This document shows, piece after piece, positions 18,225 through 26,660 of a stretch of 39,654 nt of DNA. The number at the start of each line of letters is the position of its first letter. Within the stretch, counting starts at the first letter, position 1. The stretch covers positions 1 through 39,654 of the forward strand of contig CALWSC010000094.1 of assembly GCA_944384105.1 (NCBI GenBank). The letters are read 5' to 3'. Position numbers and translations under genes: made by a program. A model generated the notes under the pieces. It worked only from the letters and a program-made list of their open reading frames with translations. It was not told where the DNA came from and ran no database searches. The DNA comes from an uncultured Lachnospiraceae bacterium. Its GTDB lineage: Bacteria > Bacillota > Clostridia > Lachnospirales > Lachnospiraceae.

Positions 18225-18260
18225 CAGCGGCGCTCCGGCTCAAACGCCAGGTCGCCGCTG
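18225..18260 (-). other. Leader hairpin (attenuator or small-RNA terminator)
   Basis: CAGCGGCG (18225-18232) and CGCCGCTG (18253-18260) form an 8-bp stem. An inner CTGGC/GCCGG helix extends it. On the minus strand it is followed, after about ten bases, by a run of nine T residues (18206-18214). It lies between the promoter at 18310-18338 and the sigma start at 18150, inside the 333-bp non-coding stretch 18151-18483. It may attenuate the sigma operon or end a short RNA. Confidence 0.5.
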
Positions 18261-18309
18261 TCCGATAATTAATTGTTCGTCACATACGTTGCTTTCTGCT
18301 TATGATATA

Positions 18310-18338
18310 AACATAAGTTGTCCGGTCATTTTTGTCAA
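18310..18338 (-). promoter_or_regulatory. SigA-type promoter of the ECF sigma operon
   Basis: Minus-strand TTGACA (18338-18333), 17-bp spacer, TATGTT (18315-18310). A CTTATG/CATAAG inverted repeat (18299-18304, 18312-18317) overlaps the -10 and start site and could be an operator. The predicted start near 18303 leaves a leader of about 150 nt before the GTG. Confidence 0.65.
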
Positions 18339-18483
18339 GATAAAAAAACAAGACCTTCTTCTTATTATTGTTTTACGGTATTACTAAATAGTGAAAGCAA
18401 GTTTCCATTTACCTGTTCTCAATTATAATTTGCCATAGTATAATAATGCCAGCGACTTATTGGAATGCCTAAGGAGAAAGATT

Positions 18484-18826
18484 ATGGAATTAATACAATA
18501 CCCGCAAAAGAACAATGCTACAAAAATAGCAGATGAAATTATTTCTTTAGAAAATACCGCATGGCCTCAAGATACAGAGGATACCATTTTCCCTTCAGCG
18601 CCGAACACCTATGTGACATCTTTTGTCTTGATGGAGGATAACATGCGGTTGGGAAGCTATGCCAGGGACTTGTTTTGTAGGCGGTACAAGAGAAAAACCA
18701 TTTCGCAGTGACAGTATGAATTTAATGACTATGATGATGTTTCTTTCCGCTAAAAGCAGGCAGAACAGAGAAGATTTTAGAAATACAGATATAGTTTTTG
18801 AATTAGGAGAAAATCAACTTTGGTAA
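18484..18826 (+). pseudogene. GNAT acetyltransferase pseudogene with central deletion
   Basis: ATG 18484, after AAGGAGAAAG, opens a reading frame whose start (MELIQYPQ, then YVTSFVLMEDNMRLGSYA) resembles the N-terminus of a GNAT N-acetyltransferase. The frame stops at 18711. In the next frame, from about 18667, the sequence reads FVGGTREKPFRSDSMNLMT and ends NTDIVFELGENQLW before TAA at 18826, which looks like the C-terminus of the same protein. The central part, including the acetyl-CoA loop, is missing (my estimate is 70-80 residues), and the two ends are out of frame. The join lies near 18655-18672. The remnant cannot be a working enzyme. Confidence 0.7.
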
Positions 18827-18873
18827 ATCCCCGGCTGCCGGTTTTAAAACCATAATTTTTCTTGCCACAATTC

Positions 18874-18931
18874 AAAAGGAGTTCCTTCTCTTTCCGGATT
18901 ATCTGCCGTTCAGAGAAGAAACTCCTTTTTT
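18874..18931. terminator. Hairpin terminator between acetyltransferase and reductase remnants
   Basis: AAAAGGAGTTCCTTCTCT (from 18874) pairs with AGAGAAGAAACTCCTTTT (ending near 18930) with one mismatch. On the + strand it ends in TTTTTT. It lies between the acetyltransferase remnant and the convergent ahpC unit and could serve both. Confidence 0.75.
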
Positions 18932-18947
18932 ACATGCACTGACTATT

Positions 18948-19079
18948 TTATTCCATCAGATTCGCTGAGCTGCTGTTACCAGTTCCGGGCATACGGTGCC
19001 TGGCACGGGCAAGATAAAGAGCTGCTGTCAGACCCGCAGGTCCTCCGCCTATACCGGTCACATCATAAAGATTATCCAT
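18948..19079 (-). pseudogene. Truncated thioredoxin-reductase/AhpF-like stub
   Basis: A 43-codon reading frame starts 11 bp after the ahpC stop. It begins MDNLYDV and contains GIGGGPAGLTAALYLARAR, the FAD-binding GxGxxG segment at the start of TrxB/AhpF-type flavoproteins, then stops after about 17 unrelated residues. In the neighbouring frame the tail reads VCPELVTAA, which faintly resembles the C-terminal part of such enzymes, so an internal deletion is possible. The intact enzyme would reduce AhpC. A complete gene is about 300 codons, so this is a non-functional remnant. Confidence 0.7.
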
Positions 19080-19089
19080 ATTCTCCATA

Positions 19090-19653
19090 TCAGAGCTGTC
19101 CCACTAAATCAAGACTCGGCTTAAGTGTTTGTGCACCCGGCTGCCATTTCGCCGGGCACACTTCGTCCCCATGCTCATGGACAAACTGGCATGCCTGAAG
19201 CTTCCGTAAGAGTTCATCCGCGTTGCGGCCGACATTTCCCGCATTGACCTCATAAGCGACAATCTTTCCGTCCGGATTTACTATAAAGGTTCCGCGCTCT
19301 GCCGCTCCATCTTCCTCAATATACACTTCGAAGCCTTTGGACAGAACATGTGTCGGATCTGCAAGCATCGGGTAACCGATCTTCTTAATCCGCTCAGAGA
19401 CATCATGCCACGCCTTATGCACAAAATGAGTATCACAGGAAACAGAATATACTTCACAGCCGACCGCCTGGAAATCTGAATACTTGTTTGTCAGATCCTC
19501 CAGCTCGGTGGGGCAAACAAAGGTAAAGTCTGCCGGATAAAAGAAAAATATGCTCCATTTTCCTGTCACATCTGCTTTGGAAACAGTTTTAAAAGAACCT
19601 TGATGATATGCCTGAACAGTAAAGTCCGCAATTTCCCTGTTGATTAGTGACAT
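19090..19653 (-). CDS. ahpC: Alkyl hydroperoxide reductase C (2-Cys peroxiredoxin)
   Basis: A 187-residue typical 2-Cys peroxiredoxin that reduces H2O2 and organic hydroperoxides. The peroxidatic Cys47 lies in FTFVCPTE and the resolving Cys166 in EVCPAKW, at the same positions as in enteric AhpC, and the GGLG-like/C-terminal region is complete. The ATG follows AAAGGAGGA. The gene for its electron donor, expected next, is only a 43-codon stub, so reduction must come from elsewhere. The promoter is a perfect SigA consensus and overlaps a PerR-box-like sequence, suggesting peroxide control. Confidence 0.96.
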   Translation of the reverse strand: MSLINREIADFTVQAYHQGSFKTVSKADVTGKWSIFFFYPADFTFVCPTELEDLTNKYSDFQAVGCEVYSVSCDTHFVHKAWHDVSERIKKIGYPMLADPTHVLSKGFEVYIEEDGAAERGTFIVNPDGKIVAYEVNAGNVGRNADELLRKLQACQFVHEHGDEVCPAKWQPGAQTLKPSLDLVGQL

Positions 19654-19697
19654 AAGTAGTCCTCCTTTACTTAATATGATTAGCTATAACTAACTAA

Positions 19698-19726
19698 ATT
19701 ATAATTAATACTTCTGTCACTGTCAA
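19698..19726 (-). promoter_or_regulatory. ahpC promoter with PerR-box-like sequence
   Basis: Minus-strand TTGACA (19726-19721), 17-bp spacer, TATAAT (19703-19698): both hexamers are perfect. Overlapping the -10, AAGTATTAATTATAA matches about 10 of 14 defined positions of the PerR box TTATAATnATTATAA, with one arm complete. Peroxide repression by PerR is therefore plausible. Confidence 0.7.
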
Positions 19727-19779
19727 GAACTTTTTTACTGCAGGTTTTCTCATTAAACACCTGAGTATCTGTTAAATAC

Positions 19780-19816
19780 GTGAATCCCCTTTGCGTTCAC
19801 AGCAAAGAGGATTCAC
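19780..19816. other. Hairpin in ahpC/reductase intergenic region
   Basis: GTGAATCCCCTTTGC (19780-19794) pairs with GCAAAGAGGATTCAC (19802-19816), 14 of 15 positions, 7-nt loop. Neither side has a strong T run. It may end the upstream reductase operon. A further palindrome, GTTCGGATC-AG-GATCTGAAC, lies at 19845-19864. No gene lies in 19654-19893. Confidence 0.5.
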
Positions 19817-19893
19817 ATAAAACAAAACAGCGGGCGGAAATGATGTTCGGATCAGGATCTGAACCGGGCCGCACAGTAATTTTATTCAAAGTA

Positions 19894-20445
19894 TTACTGA
19901 ATGGATTTTCCAAGTTCAAAGGCTTGCTGAATTTCCGCTTTTCCTTTGATATCGCCAACGTCCATATTTCCGCCTGCTAACACATGACCAAGGTTTTTCC
20001 ACCGCAAATGTTCCATCAGATGGTCAAAGTAAAGTACAGCGTCATCGAAGCCATGCCCTTCTGCTGCCATCAAAAGAGCGGAAGATCTCCCGTTCCCTCT
20101 GAGAAGGTTGCCATCGCCCTCCTCCAGAGCAAACAGACGGTCAAGAGCTGTTCTGATCTGGCCGCTCATTGTCCAATAATACAGCGGGCTGGCCAGCACG
20201 ACCACATCACATTCTTTCACTGCGGGATAAATCTGATCCATGTCATCTTTCTGAATACAGGGACATTCCCTGCTGCTGTGTCCGCCAAAGCAGCCCTTGC
20301 AGCCGTGAATATTCATGCTGTCCAGAAAAAACTCTGTTACTGTATTGCCCGCACTTTTTGCTCCTTCCGTAAATGCTTTCACAAGGGCAGAGGTATTACC
20401 GCTTTTGCGGGGGCTTCCGTTCAGAATCACAATTTTCTTGTCCAT
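19894..20445 (-). CDS. Flavodoxin-fold NAD(P)H-dependent reductase
   Basis: A 183-residue flavoprotein of the NADPH-dependent FMN reductase/flavodoxin-like family. The FMN phosphate loop is NGSPRKSGNTSALV (about 9-22); a second FMN-contacting segment, SPLYYWTMSGQIRTALDR, follows near 86-103. A cysteine group (GCKGCFGGHSSRECPC) sits where iron-sulfur flavoproteins bind a cluster, but the third Cys of the usual pattern is absent, so a cluster is doubtful. Such enzymes reduce quinones, nitro compounds or free flavins. It is the second gene behind a related reductase (11-bp gap) and is probably controlled by the divergent HxlR regulator. Confidence 0.88.
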   Translation of the reverse strand: MDKKIVILNGSPRKSGNTSALVKAFTEGAKSAGNTVTEFFLDSMNIHGCKGCFGGHSSRECPCIQKDDMDQIYPAVKECDVVVLASPLYYWTMSGQIRTALDRLFALEEGDGNLLRGNGRSSALLMAAEGHGFDDAVLYFDHLMEHLRWKNLGHVLAGGNMDVGDIKGKAEIQQAFELGKSIQ

Positions 20446-20456
20446 AATAATCTCCT

Positions 20457-21002
20457 TTATATTTTATCCGCAAGTGCGGCGGCCTGCTGACAGCCGTCTG
20501 TTTTGTAAATATCACCCGCATTTAAAACGCCGGGAATCAGCACAGTCCCTGCCATTTTCCATTTGTTTAAAGCGGCTGAACGCTCGATGGGTATACGCAC
20601 CCCGTCTAACACGGTCATATCGTCCTCCTCACAGCAGGCAATCAGGGCGCATTCTTTCCCTGCAATGTTCTTACCGCCTACAACCAGAGAATAGATGCGG
20701 TCAATCACTCCCTTAATCTGGGAAGGGATCGAATACCAGTAAACCGGCATAGTGAATACAATAGCATCCGCCTCCAGAATAGCCGGAGCGATCTTATTAA
20801 AATCATCATCAAAGGAACAGGCCTTCCCTGTCTTAAAACAGGTTTCGCAGGCATGACAGCCGCCAATTTTCATCATAGCGGCATCAAAGCGGGTTATTTC
20901 ATGTCCCTTGGCTTCGGCTGCCCTGATAAAGGAATCAGTCATTGCAAAACTGTTTCCGTTTCTGCGGGGACTTCCGGTTATTACGACAATTTTCTTACCC
21001 AT
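20457..21002 (-). CDS. Iron-sulfur flavoprotein-like NAD(P)H reductase
   Basis: A 181-residue flavodoxin-fold protein with FMN loop TGSPRRNGNSFAMT near residues 9-22 and MPVYWYSIPSQIKGVIDR in the middle. It has CHACETCFKTGKAC, which fits the compact CX2CX2CX4-7C cluster motif of Isf-type iron-sulfur flavoproteins. It probably reduces quinones or other electrophiles, or shuttles electrons. It is the first gene of a two-gene operon transcribed away from the HxlR regulator, the usual arrangement for HxlR/YodB-type electrophile sensors and their reductases. Start: ATG preceded by GTAGGAGGAATG, with AGGAGG 5-10 bp upstream. Confidence 0.88.
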   Translation of the reverse strand: MGKKIVVITGSPRRNGNSFAMTDSFIRAAEAKGHEITRFDAAMMKIGGCHACETCFKTGKACSFDDDFNKIAPAILEADAIVFTMPVYWYSIPSQIKGVIDRIYSLVVGGKNIAGKECALIACCEEDDMTVLDGVRIPIERSAALNKWKMAGTVLIPGVLNAGDIYKTDGCQQAAALADKI

Positions 21003-21140
21003 AATACATTCCTCCTACTATTTTAAAAATGTCAGGCAGGAAAGCAGACAGCCATAACAGGAGATTTCTCCGCCTTTTCTTGTTTGGTTGACTTTTCCTG
21101 CTGCTTATACTAGAATTGTAGCAAGAATAAAAAGAAAAAC

Positions 21141-21188
21141 AAGTACGCACATTAAAGTGCGATACTTACAACAATGTTAAATACTTAC
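21141..21188. promoter_or_regulatory. Putative HxlR operator region
   Basis: Inverted repeat AAGTACGCAC (21141-21150) against GTGCGATACTT (21157-21167), with one unpaired base, and direct repeats of ATACTTAC at 21162-21169 and 21181-21188 (19-bp period). It lies between the divergent reductase operon and the HxlR gene, where HxlR/DUF24 regulators usually bind. Assigned by position and symmetry. Confidence 0.5.
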
Positions 21189-21205
21189 CTTAAGGAGAGT
21201 GTAAA

Positions 21206-21577
21206 ATGAGTAAAAGATGTATTTCCGATGAGTGTCTTGGTTCCACCGGATTCAGTTACACGCTGTCGCTGATTAACGGAAAATATAAAATGACCATCCT
21301 TTATACTCTGATGGAATTTGGCGTAGTCCGATTCAATGAGATGAAAAAATATATCGGCGGAATTTCCTACAAGACACTTAGTTCCACCCTGAAGGAGTTA
21401 GAAGCTGACCAGCTTGTTCATCGGGAGGAATACCCTCAGATTCCGCCAAAAGTGGAGTACAGCCTGACGGAGAGAGGGAAATCTCTCATCCCCATTCTGG
21501 ACGGCATGTGTGAATGGGGAGATAAGAATAGACTTCCGATTTCCGTCCCTAATCGTCCAGATTCAGCCGATGCGTAA
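21206..21577 (+). CDS. HxlR-family winged-helix transcriptional regulator
   Basis: A 123-residue HxlR/DUF24 family protein. A conserved early Cys (Cys10, in SDECLGSTGFSYTLSLI) precedes the winged helix RFNEMKKYIGGISYKTLSSTLKELEADQLV. In YodB and related regulators an N-terminal Cys senses quinones and aldehydes, so a redox or electrophile switch is plausible. It is divergent from two flavin reductases. The ATG follows TAAGGAGAG. Its last 29 bp overlap the end of the convergent fused ABC gene, an unusual tail-to-tail overlap. Confidence 0.92.
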   Translation: MSKRCISDECLGSTGFSYTLSLINGKYKMTILYTLMEFGVVRFNEMKKYIGGISYKTLSSTLKELEADQLVHREEYPQIPPKVEYSLTERGKSLIPILDGMCEWGDKNRLPISVPNRPDSADA

Positions 21578-24500
21578 TACTGTCCTTCTCTGTAACACAA
21601 AGACAGAGAACAGGCAGCACAATCGCCAGAACAAGTAAGGCAGTGATAAGAACATGTGTAGGCATCAATGTGAAATGATAGGTATACGCCCATTCCTTTC
21701 CGCTGGCATAGTAAAACTGCATTATCGGTCCGGATGATAATGCTGAGAGCGGGTAGATTATCACAGCGATCAGCAGGGTATAAAAGATACTCTCCAAAGT
21801 CACAAGCTTTAAAAGCTCCTGTCTGCTCATGCCCAGGCTTCGATAAACTGCAAACTCCCTGCTTCGAGCCAGCGTGCGGTGCAGGATCAGATTCACAAAT
21901 CCGATTAGGGCGATAATAAATAAGATCACTGCCGCGATATAGACATATCCAAATGTGGACCACACGGAAGCATATCCCCCTTCGTAATACATCTGGCGGC
22001 TTACAATGTAAAACGTGTACCCCATCTCATTCTGGTAATCTTCCAGAATCTGATCCACAGCAGCGTCCTGGCCATCAGGCGCTGTCAGGCAGATTTCTAC
22101 AGGATTCCGGTCAGGATACAGCTCCAAAAAAGTCTCCATAGGTAGAAAACACTCCAGAAACAAAGTATCATCCGGCCGGACAAACATCGCGTTGTTGGGA
22201 GTCTGCCCGGTTCCCATAATGGTATAAGTATGTCCTTCCAGAGCAATCCTCCCGCCGGCTTCCGGAAGGGGCTGGTGATAATCCGGATCGTTTATATTTC
22301 CGCTGTTTTTATCCACTCCGGTGATATAGACGTAAGAACCTGTCTCAAACTCCTGCTGGTCATAGGTACCGGTCAGACCGAAATTACCGGTCATAGTCCG
22401 CATAAATTCCGGCTCAACACCATAAACAGCCATTGTCATCTGATGCTCATTTTTCAGCCTTTCATAGGCACTGTCAAAATCTCTGTATTCATATAGCTCC
22501 TGATATTCTTCCAGATTTCTGTTATAGTAGGAAACAATCTTTTCCCACAAATCCCTGTCCAGCGTAAGTTCTGTTTCCGCGTAATAAACACGGCTGATAT
22601 TTTCACTGCCCACAGCATTGCTTAAACGCTGATACAGTTCAGGAGTCAGACTCTTATCATCCGGATCATAGCTCATCGTATAAGCCTGTCCATCTCCTTT
22701 TATCAGATAGTCAAAAGAAAACTTATCTCCGACGAATTTTTCAATATCAAAACTGGAATACTGGGTGGCTGCAGCGCAGGCAAACATAGAGGCAATCATC
22801 AAAGCAGTGAGCGACAGAGTCATCCTGCCCCGTTGGCGCAGCATACCGGACAGAGCCAAACGCCCAATGGAATTGCGATGTCCTCCCGGCTCTTCCCTTT
22901 TGTGGGAATTTCTCGTTCCCGGATTTGTCCTGCCGTATTTCCGTACGGAAACAGCTCCATGATAACGGACCGCATCTGCAGGCTCCATACGGCTCACACG
23001 AAACGCCGGTATCATCGCTGCTAAGAAGATCGTTATCCAGGCTGCCAGCAGAGAAAATACAAAATCGGCAGGAGCATAGACCGCATCAGCCAGCACAAAA
23101 TTGCTGTCATTTAAATAGAAGATACCGGATACCAGGCGAGTAAGTCCGATTCCGCACAGCCACCCCACAGGGACACTGCAAATGGTTAAAATCGCTGCCC
23201 AGTAGTACACAACCCTCCGCATCTGAAACGGCGTCATCCCCAATGTTTTCATTCTGCCGTAGAAGCGGATATCCAGCTCCGCGGACATCTGGAAAACAGC
23301 CAGAAAGATAAAAAAACCGCACAGAAAGATGACCGGCAGTACATACCGGATGTATCGGGTATAATTATGAATCGCGTCTTGTGAACTTTCTGAAAATACC
23401 TGGTTGATCTGATAATTCTCATTCGATGTTCCAATGGCTCCCGCCAGTGCCATGGCATCTTTTTCAACATTTCCGGTTCTCCACAATGTTACGCCGGCAG
23501 TTATATTTGCCGTTTCCCCGGAAGGCGCATATTGCTGGGCAAAGGAATCCGATACCCACATGATATAAGAATACATTTCAGAATCCCAGGTGCCCACCAA
23601 TGTAAATTCCTGCTGCACCTGCTCCCTGGCGTTTACCGGAGTCCATGTCAGTGTGACCGTCTCTCCTACCTGACTTTTTCCAAAAAGACTATAGGCGGAC
23701 TGCACCTCCATAGCTATTTCATTCTCGTTTTCAGGGAGCCGTCCCCGAACAGGAATGGCCTCGGTCGTCTGTGCGTAGTCCTCCGAATAAGCGGCTAAAG
23801 AATATTGAATTCCATCTTTTCTTGTCTCCCCTACCGTCTGATACCATGCTGCGGTGTCTACAACAGGCTGCGCCTGTAATGCGGAAACCTGAGAATATGT
23901 CAATCCGGTAAAGAGAATATCAGCCTGAGTATTGGAGTATGAACGGATCTGCCGCTCATATCCGGCTTCCTGAGAGGAAATCAGGAATAATGCAAAGGAA
24001 AACAATGCAGCTGTCAAAACAGCAGAAAGAATCGTCAAAAAACTTCGTATTTTATGAAACCGTATTTCACGAATTGCCAGTTTCAGCGAAATAGCCGTAT
24101 TCTTTTTTTCAAACATGGGTAAAACCTCCCATGTCTGCCGGTATGTACTGACACACTCCCGCAGCAGCCCCGCTACATTCTGACTGTTCTTTATATCCAG
24201 ATTGCCCGTCGGTTCATCAGCAAGGATTACCGCAGGTTTTGCAGCCAGTGCTCTGGCAATTGCCACTCTCTGCTGCTGCCCTCCGGAAAGCTGATGGGGG
24301 TAGTCCCGAAGACGCTCCTCAAGGTGTAACATCCGGATAATCTCTCCTACATATTCCTTATCTGCCTTCCGACCGTCCAGGTCCAACGGAAATACGATGT
24401 TTTCATAAAGATTCAAGGTCGGCACCAGGTTATAACTTTGAAAAATAAATCCGATTTTTTTTCTGCGAAAAAGAGAAAGCTCCTTATCCTTCATCCCGGT

Positions 24501-24713
24501 AATGTCTGTACCGTCAATGATCACTGAGCCGCTTGTGGGATGATCCAAACCTCCCAGCATATTTAAGAGCGTAGTCTTCCCGCTGCCGGATGTTCCAAGC
24601 ACAGCATAAAAAGTAGATTTTTCAATGGTGAGATTCACATGGTCAAGCGCTGTGATCTCATTGGAACCATCACGGAAAACTTTTGTCAGGTCTTTGGCTT
24701 CTAATACACGCAT
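21549..24713 (-). CDS. Fused ABC transporter ATPase-permease (deletion-derived fusion)
   Basis: One open frame of 1054 codons. Residues 1-194 are a BceA/MacB-type ATPase with Walker [10 protein letters not shown] (40-48), signature LSGGQQQR (142-149) and Walker B VILADE (162-167). The normal ending with the H-loop (ITH..) is absent: the sequence passes from TYRQT directly to [11 protein letters not shown], the untranslated lead and N-terminus of an FtsX permease with about eight helices (200-1054). The ancestral permease ATG (24116) and its GGGAGG ribosome site remain intact inside the frame, which shows that two genes were joined by a deletion. Without the switch histidine the ATPase is likely impaired. 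It lies downstream of the BceRS-like pair. Confidence 0.88.
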   Translation of the reverse strand: MRVLEAKDLTKVFRDGSNEITALDHVNLTIEKSTFYAVLGTSGSGKTTLLNMLGGLDHPTSGSVIIDGTDITGMKDKELSLFRRKKIGFIFQSYNLVPTLNLYENIVFPLDLDGRKADKEYVGEIIRMLHLEERLRDYPHQLSGGQQQRVAIARALAAKPAVILADEPTGNLDIKNSQNVAGLLRECVSTYRQTWEVLPMFEKKNTAISLKLAIREIRFHKIRSFLTILSAVLTAALFSFALFLISSQEAGYERQIRSYSNTQADILFTGLTYSQVSALQAQPVVDTAAWYQTVGETRKDGIQYSLAAYSEDYAQTTEAIPVRGRLPENENEIAMEVQSAYSLFGKSQVGETVTLTWTPVNAREQVQQEFTLVGTWDSEMYSYIMWVSDSFAQQYAPSGETANITAGVTLWRTGNVEKDAMALAGAIGTSNENYQINQVFSESSQDAIHNYTRYIRYVLPVIFLCGFFIFLAVFQMSAELDIRFYGRMKTLGMTPFQMRRVVYYWAAILTICSVPVGWLCGIGLTRLVSGIFYLNDSNFVLADAVYAPADFVFSLLAAWITIFLAAMIPAFRVSRMEPADAVRYHGAVSVRKYGRTNPGTRNSHKREEPGGHRNSIGRLALSGMLRQRGRMTLSLTALMIASMFACAAATQYSSFDIEKFVGDKFSFDYLIKGDGQAYTMSYDPDDKSLTPELYQRLSNAVGSENISRVYYAETELTLDRDLWEKIVSYYNRNLEEYQELYEYRDFDSAYERLKNEHQMTMAVYGVEPEFMRTMTGNFGLTGTYDQQEFETGSYVYITGVDKNSGNINDPDYHQPLPEAGGRIALEGHTYTIMGTGQTPNNAMFVRPDDTLFLECFLPMETFLELYPDRNPVEICLTAPDGQDAAVDQILEDYQNEMGYTFYIVSRQMYYEGGYASVWSTFGYVYIAAVILFIIALIGFVNLILHRTLARSREFAVYRSLGMSRQELLKLVTLESIFYTLLIAVIIYPLSALSSGPIMQFYYASGKEWAYTYHFTLMPTHVLITALLVLAIVLPVLCLCVTEKDSITHRLNLDD
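24114..24130 (-). other. Buried ribosome binding site and start codon of the permease half
   Basis: On the minus strand GGGAGG (24130-24125) stands 8 bp before ATG (24116-24114), followed by codons for [11 protein letters not shown], a typical N-terminus of this permease type. It could still give a separate 855-residue permease from the fused message. Confidence 0.65.
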
Positions 24714-24809
24714 ACGCTGCTCCTTATGTCATTTATAGTCTATTACCATCACATTTCGAGTCCATATATCACTGAGAATGACATGGCATATTTACTGCCA
24801 TTCAGCCGG

Positions 24810-25883
24810 TTACCGGATATCCCTGAACTCATGGAAGTCCGGATTGGGCAAATACACGGAGAAGGTTGTACCTCTGCCGACTTTTGATTTTACACTGATG
24901 TATCCGTTCTCATAGGTGACAATTTCCCTGGCAAGGTACAGCCCGATGCCGACGCCCTTTTGCGAAGCAGCCTCCTCCCCACGGTAAAATCTTTTAAAAA
25001 TGTCATGGTAATGCTCTTCTGAAATTCCGATACCTGTATCTTCAATATCAATCCGCATAAAATACTGCCAGGACCGGACAGTGACAGATACGCTGCCGCC
25101 ATCGGGTGTGTACTTTACTGCATTATCCAAAATATTACCCAGAGCCTCCGCTGTCCATCTAGGGTCATGCAGAGCGATGAGATCACTGCCGCAGTCGGCA
25201 GACAATTCAATATGCTTCTCTTCCGCTTTCACCAGTACCACATTCAACGCCTGAACAATGGTATCATATAAAGGCGCTGCCTTTACTGACAGAGTGACAA
25301 TCCCGGTCTCTAAACGCGACATCTTGATCATGGACTGCATCAGAAAGTCCAGCTTCTCTATCTGCCCGTTCAGCTGATCAAGAAACTCTTTTTTTGTTTC
25401 CTGCTCCAGTTCATGGTTCTGCAGGATACCGGAATAAATTTTAATATTCGCAACCGGTGTTTTAACCTGATGAGAAATGTCGGAAACTATTTCCTGGATT
25501 GCCTGCTTTGCTTTCATCGAATCCGCCTGTCGGTCAGTCATAACATCATAATATCGGTACAGGCTCTCCTTTACCCGTGTCTGGGCGGCGTTGTCTGTAC
25601 CGTCAATGTGAGGCACTGACTTTTCCGTGCTGAGCCGATCAATGGTGTCACAAACGGAATCAGAAAACCGGATGGTCAGATACTCCAGATAACGGGACCA
25701 TAAAATACCGATCAGTAATAGTACGAAAATACCGGCTGACATCAGATAACGCGGCAATGGATTTGGCACAAAATACCACAGACCAAAAAACAAAGCAGCC
25801 GTAATAAAAATCGAGCATATCCAGGGAATCCAGCGCGGGATATAGATTCCCTGTTTTTCTCTTATTGTTTCTTGCCGATCCAT
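24810..25883 (-). CDS. Intramembrane-sensing histidine kinase (BceS-like)
   Basis: A 357-residue sensor kinase. Two transmembrane helices (about 19-39 and 46-63) are separated by only a few extracytoplasmic residues, so it has no real sensor domain. This is typical of BceS-type kinases that take their signal from a partner ABC transporter. It continues with the H-box ISHQVKTPVANIK (His138), N-box LGNILDNAVKYTP and G-boxes DTGIGI and GVGIGLYLAREI. Its start overlaps the response regulator gene by 22 bp. The fused ABC gene follows after 96 bp and an intact ABC pair lies divergently upstream; either may be its sensory partner. Confidence 0.92.
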   Translation of the reverse strand: MDRQETIREKQGIYIPRWIPWICSIFITAALFFGLWYFVPNPLPRYLMSAGIFVLLLIGILWSRYLEYLTIRFSDSVCDTIDRLSTEKSVPHIDGTDNAAQTRVKESLYRYYDVMTDRQADSMKAKQAIQEIVSDISHQVKTPVANIKIYSGILQNHELEQETKKEFLDQLNGQIEKLDFLMQSMIKMSRLETGIVTLSVKAAPLYDTIVQALNVVLVKAEEKHIELSADCGSDLIALHDPRWTAEALGNILDNAVKYTPDGGSVSVTVRSWQYFMRIDIEDTGIGISEEHYHDIFKRFYRGEEAASQKGVGIGLYLAREIVTYENGYISVKSKVGRGTTFSVYLPNPDFHEFRDIR

Positions 25884-26551
25884 GCGTAGCCCATCCCCCG
25901 GACCGTTTTGATATAGGAATGTCTGTCATCCTCAATTTTCCCGCGCAGCCGTGTAATATTGACGGTAAGCGTATGATCATCAATAAAATTACCCTCCACG
26001 TCATAGATATGATCAAGAATCTGTCCGCGGCTGACAATATTGCCGGCATTGGCAATCAAAATCCTCAAAATTTTGTATTCATTTGGCGTAATGGCAAGCT
26101 TTTCCCCTTTCCGGACCGCAATCATTTTATCGAGATCAATTTTCAGATTGCCGTCATCAAAAGTAACGGTATCCTTCCTGCGGCTTCCCTGTCCTCGCCG
26201 CAGAAGGATACCGACCTTTTTGACAAATACGCTGGTACTAAAGGGCTTTGTAATATAATCTTCCGCTCCCATGTCCAGCCCGCTCAGAATATCTTCCTCC
26301 AGATCATTGGCGGTTAAAAAGACAACCGGAAGTTCCGGATGCCTTGCCTTTATCATCTGACACATATCAAATCCATTTCCATCCGGCAGATGAACGTCCA
26401 ATACAACAAGCGAAAATACATCCGTTTCTAATAAAAATTCTGCCTTTTTACAGTTATAGGCAGGCACGGAAAGATAACCTGCCGCGTCTAATTCAAAACA
26501 CAACCCTGCACTGAGCGCAAGATCATCCTCAACAACTAAAATTCTATCCAT
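25862..26551 (-). CDS. OmpR-family response regulator (BceR-like)
   Basis: A 229-residue response regulator. The receiver has acidic residues Asp9-Asp10, phospho-acceptor Asp52 (VVLDVHLPDG), Thr80 and Lys102 (YITKPFS). The C-terminal winged helix (about 125-229) carries TPNEYKILRILIANAGNIVS. ATG 26551 (MDRILVVEDD) is preferred over an in-frame GTG five codons upstream, since GAGG lies suitably before the ATG and the protein then starts as the family does. It is phosphorylated by the overlapping kinase and likely activates the ABC genes on either side. A perfect palindrome in its upstream region is a candidate site. Confidence 0.94.
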   Translation of the reverse strand: MDRILVVEDDLALSAGLCFELDAAGYLSVPAYNCKKAEFLLETDVFSLVVLDVHLPDGNGFDMCQMIKARHPELPVVFLTANDLEEDILSGLDMGAEDYITKPFSTSVFVKKVGILLRRGQGSRRKDTVTFDDGNLKIDLDKMIAVRKGEKLAITPNEYKILRILIANAGNIVSRGQILDHIYDVEGNFIDDHTLTVNITRLRGKIEDDRHSYIKTVRGMGYAWIGKKQ

Positions 26552-26638
26552 ACAGAGGTACCTCACAACAATATATACGAATTATTATACCATATCTCTT
26601 TTTTCTCTGCACGGAATATTATCAGATTTATATCATGC

Positions 26639-26660
26639 AACGTTTCAATATTGAAACGTT
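26639..26660. promoter_or_regulatory. Perfect 22-bp palindrome between response regulator and ABC genes
   Basis: AACGTTTCAAT (26639-26649) is followed directly by its exact reverse complement ATTGAAACGTT (26650-26660). A TATAAT -10 for the rightward ABC operon is at 26691-26696 with a poor -35 region, so the palindrome ends just upstream of the expected -35 position. That is where an OmpR-type activator would bind. The palindrome could also take another dimeric regulator. Confidence 0.6.

Noticed and set aside
18460-18711. Small intact gene of 83 codons
   Set aside because: The first codons are a TTG without ribosome site, and the frame is the broken N-terminal part of an acetyltransferase whose C-terminus follows in another frame.
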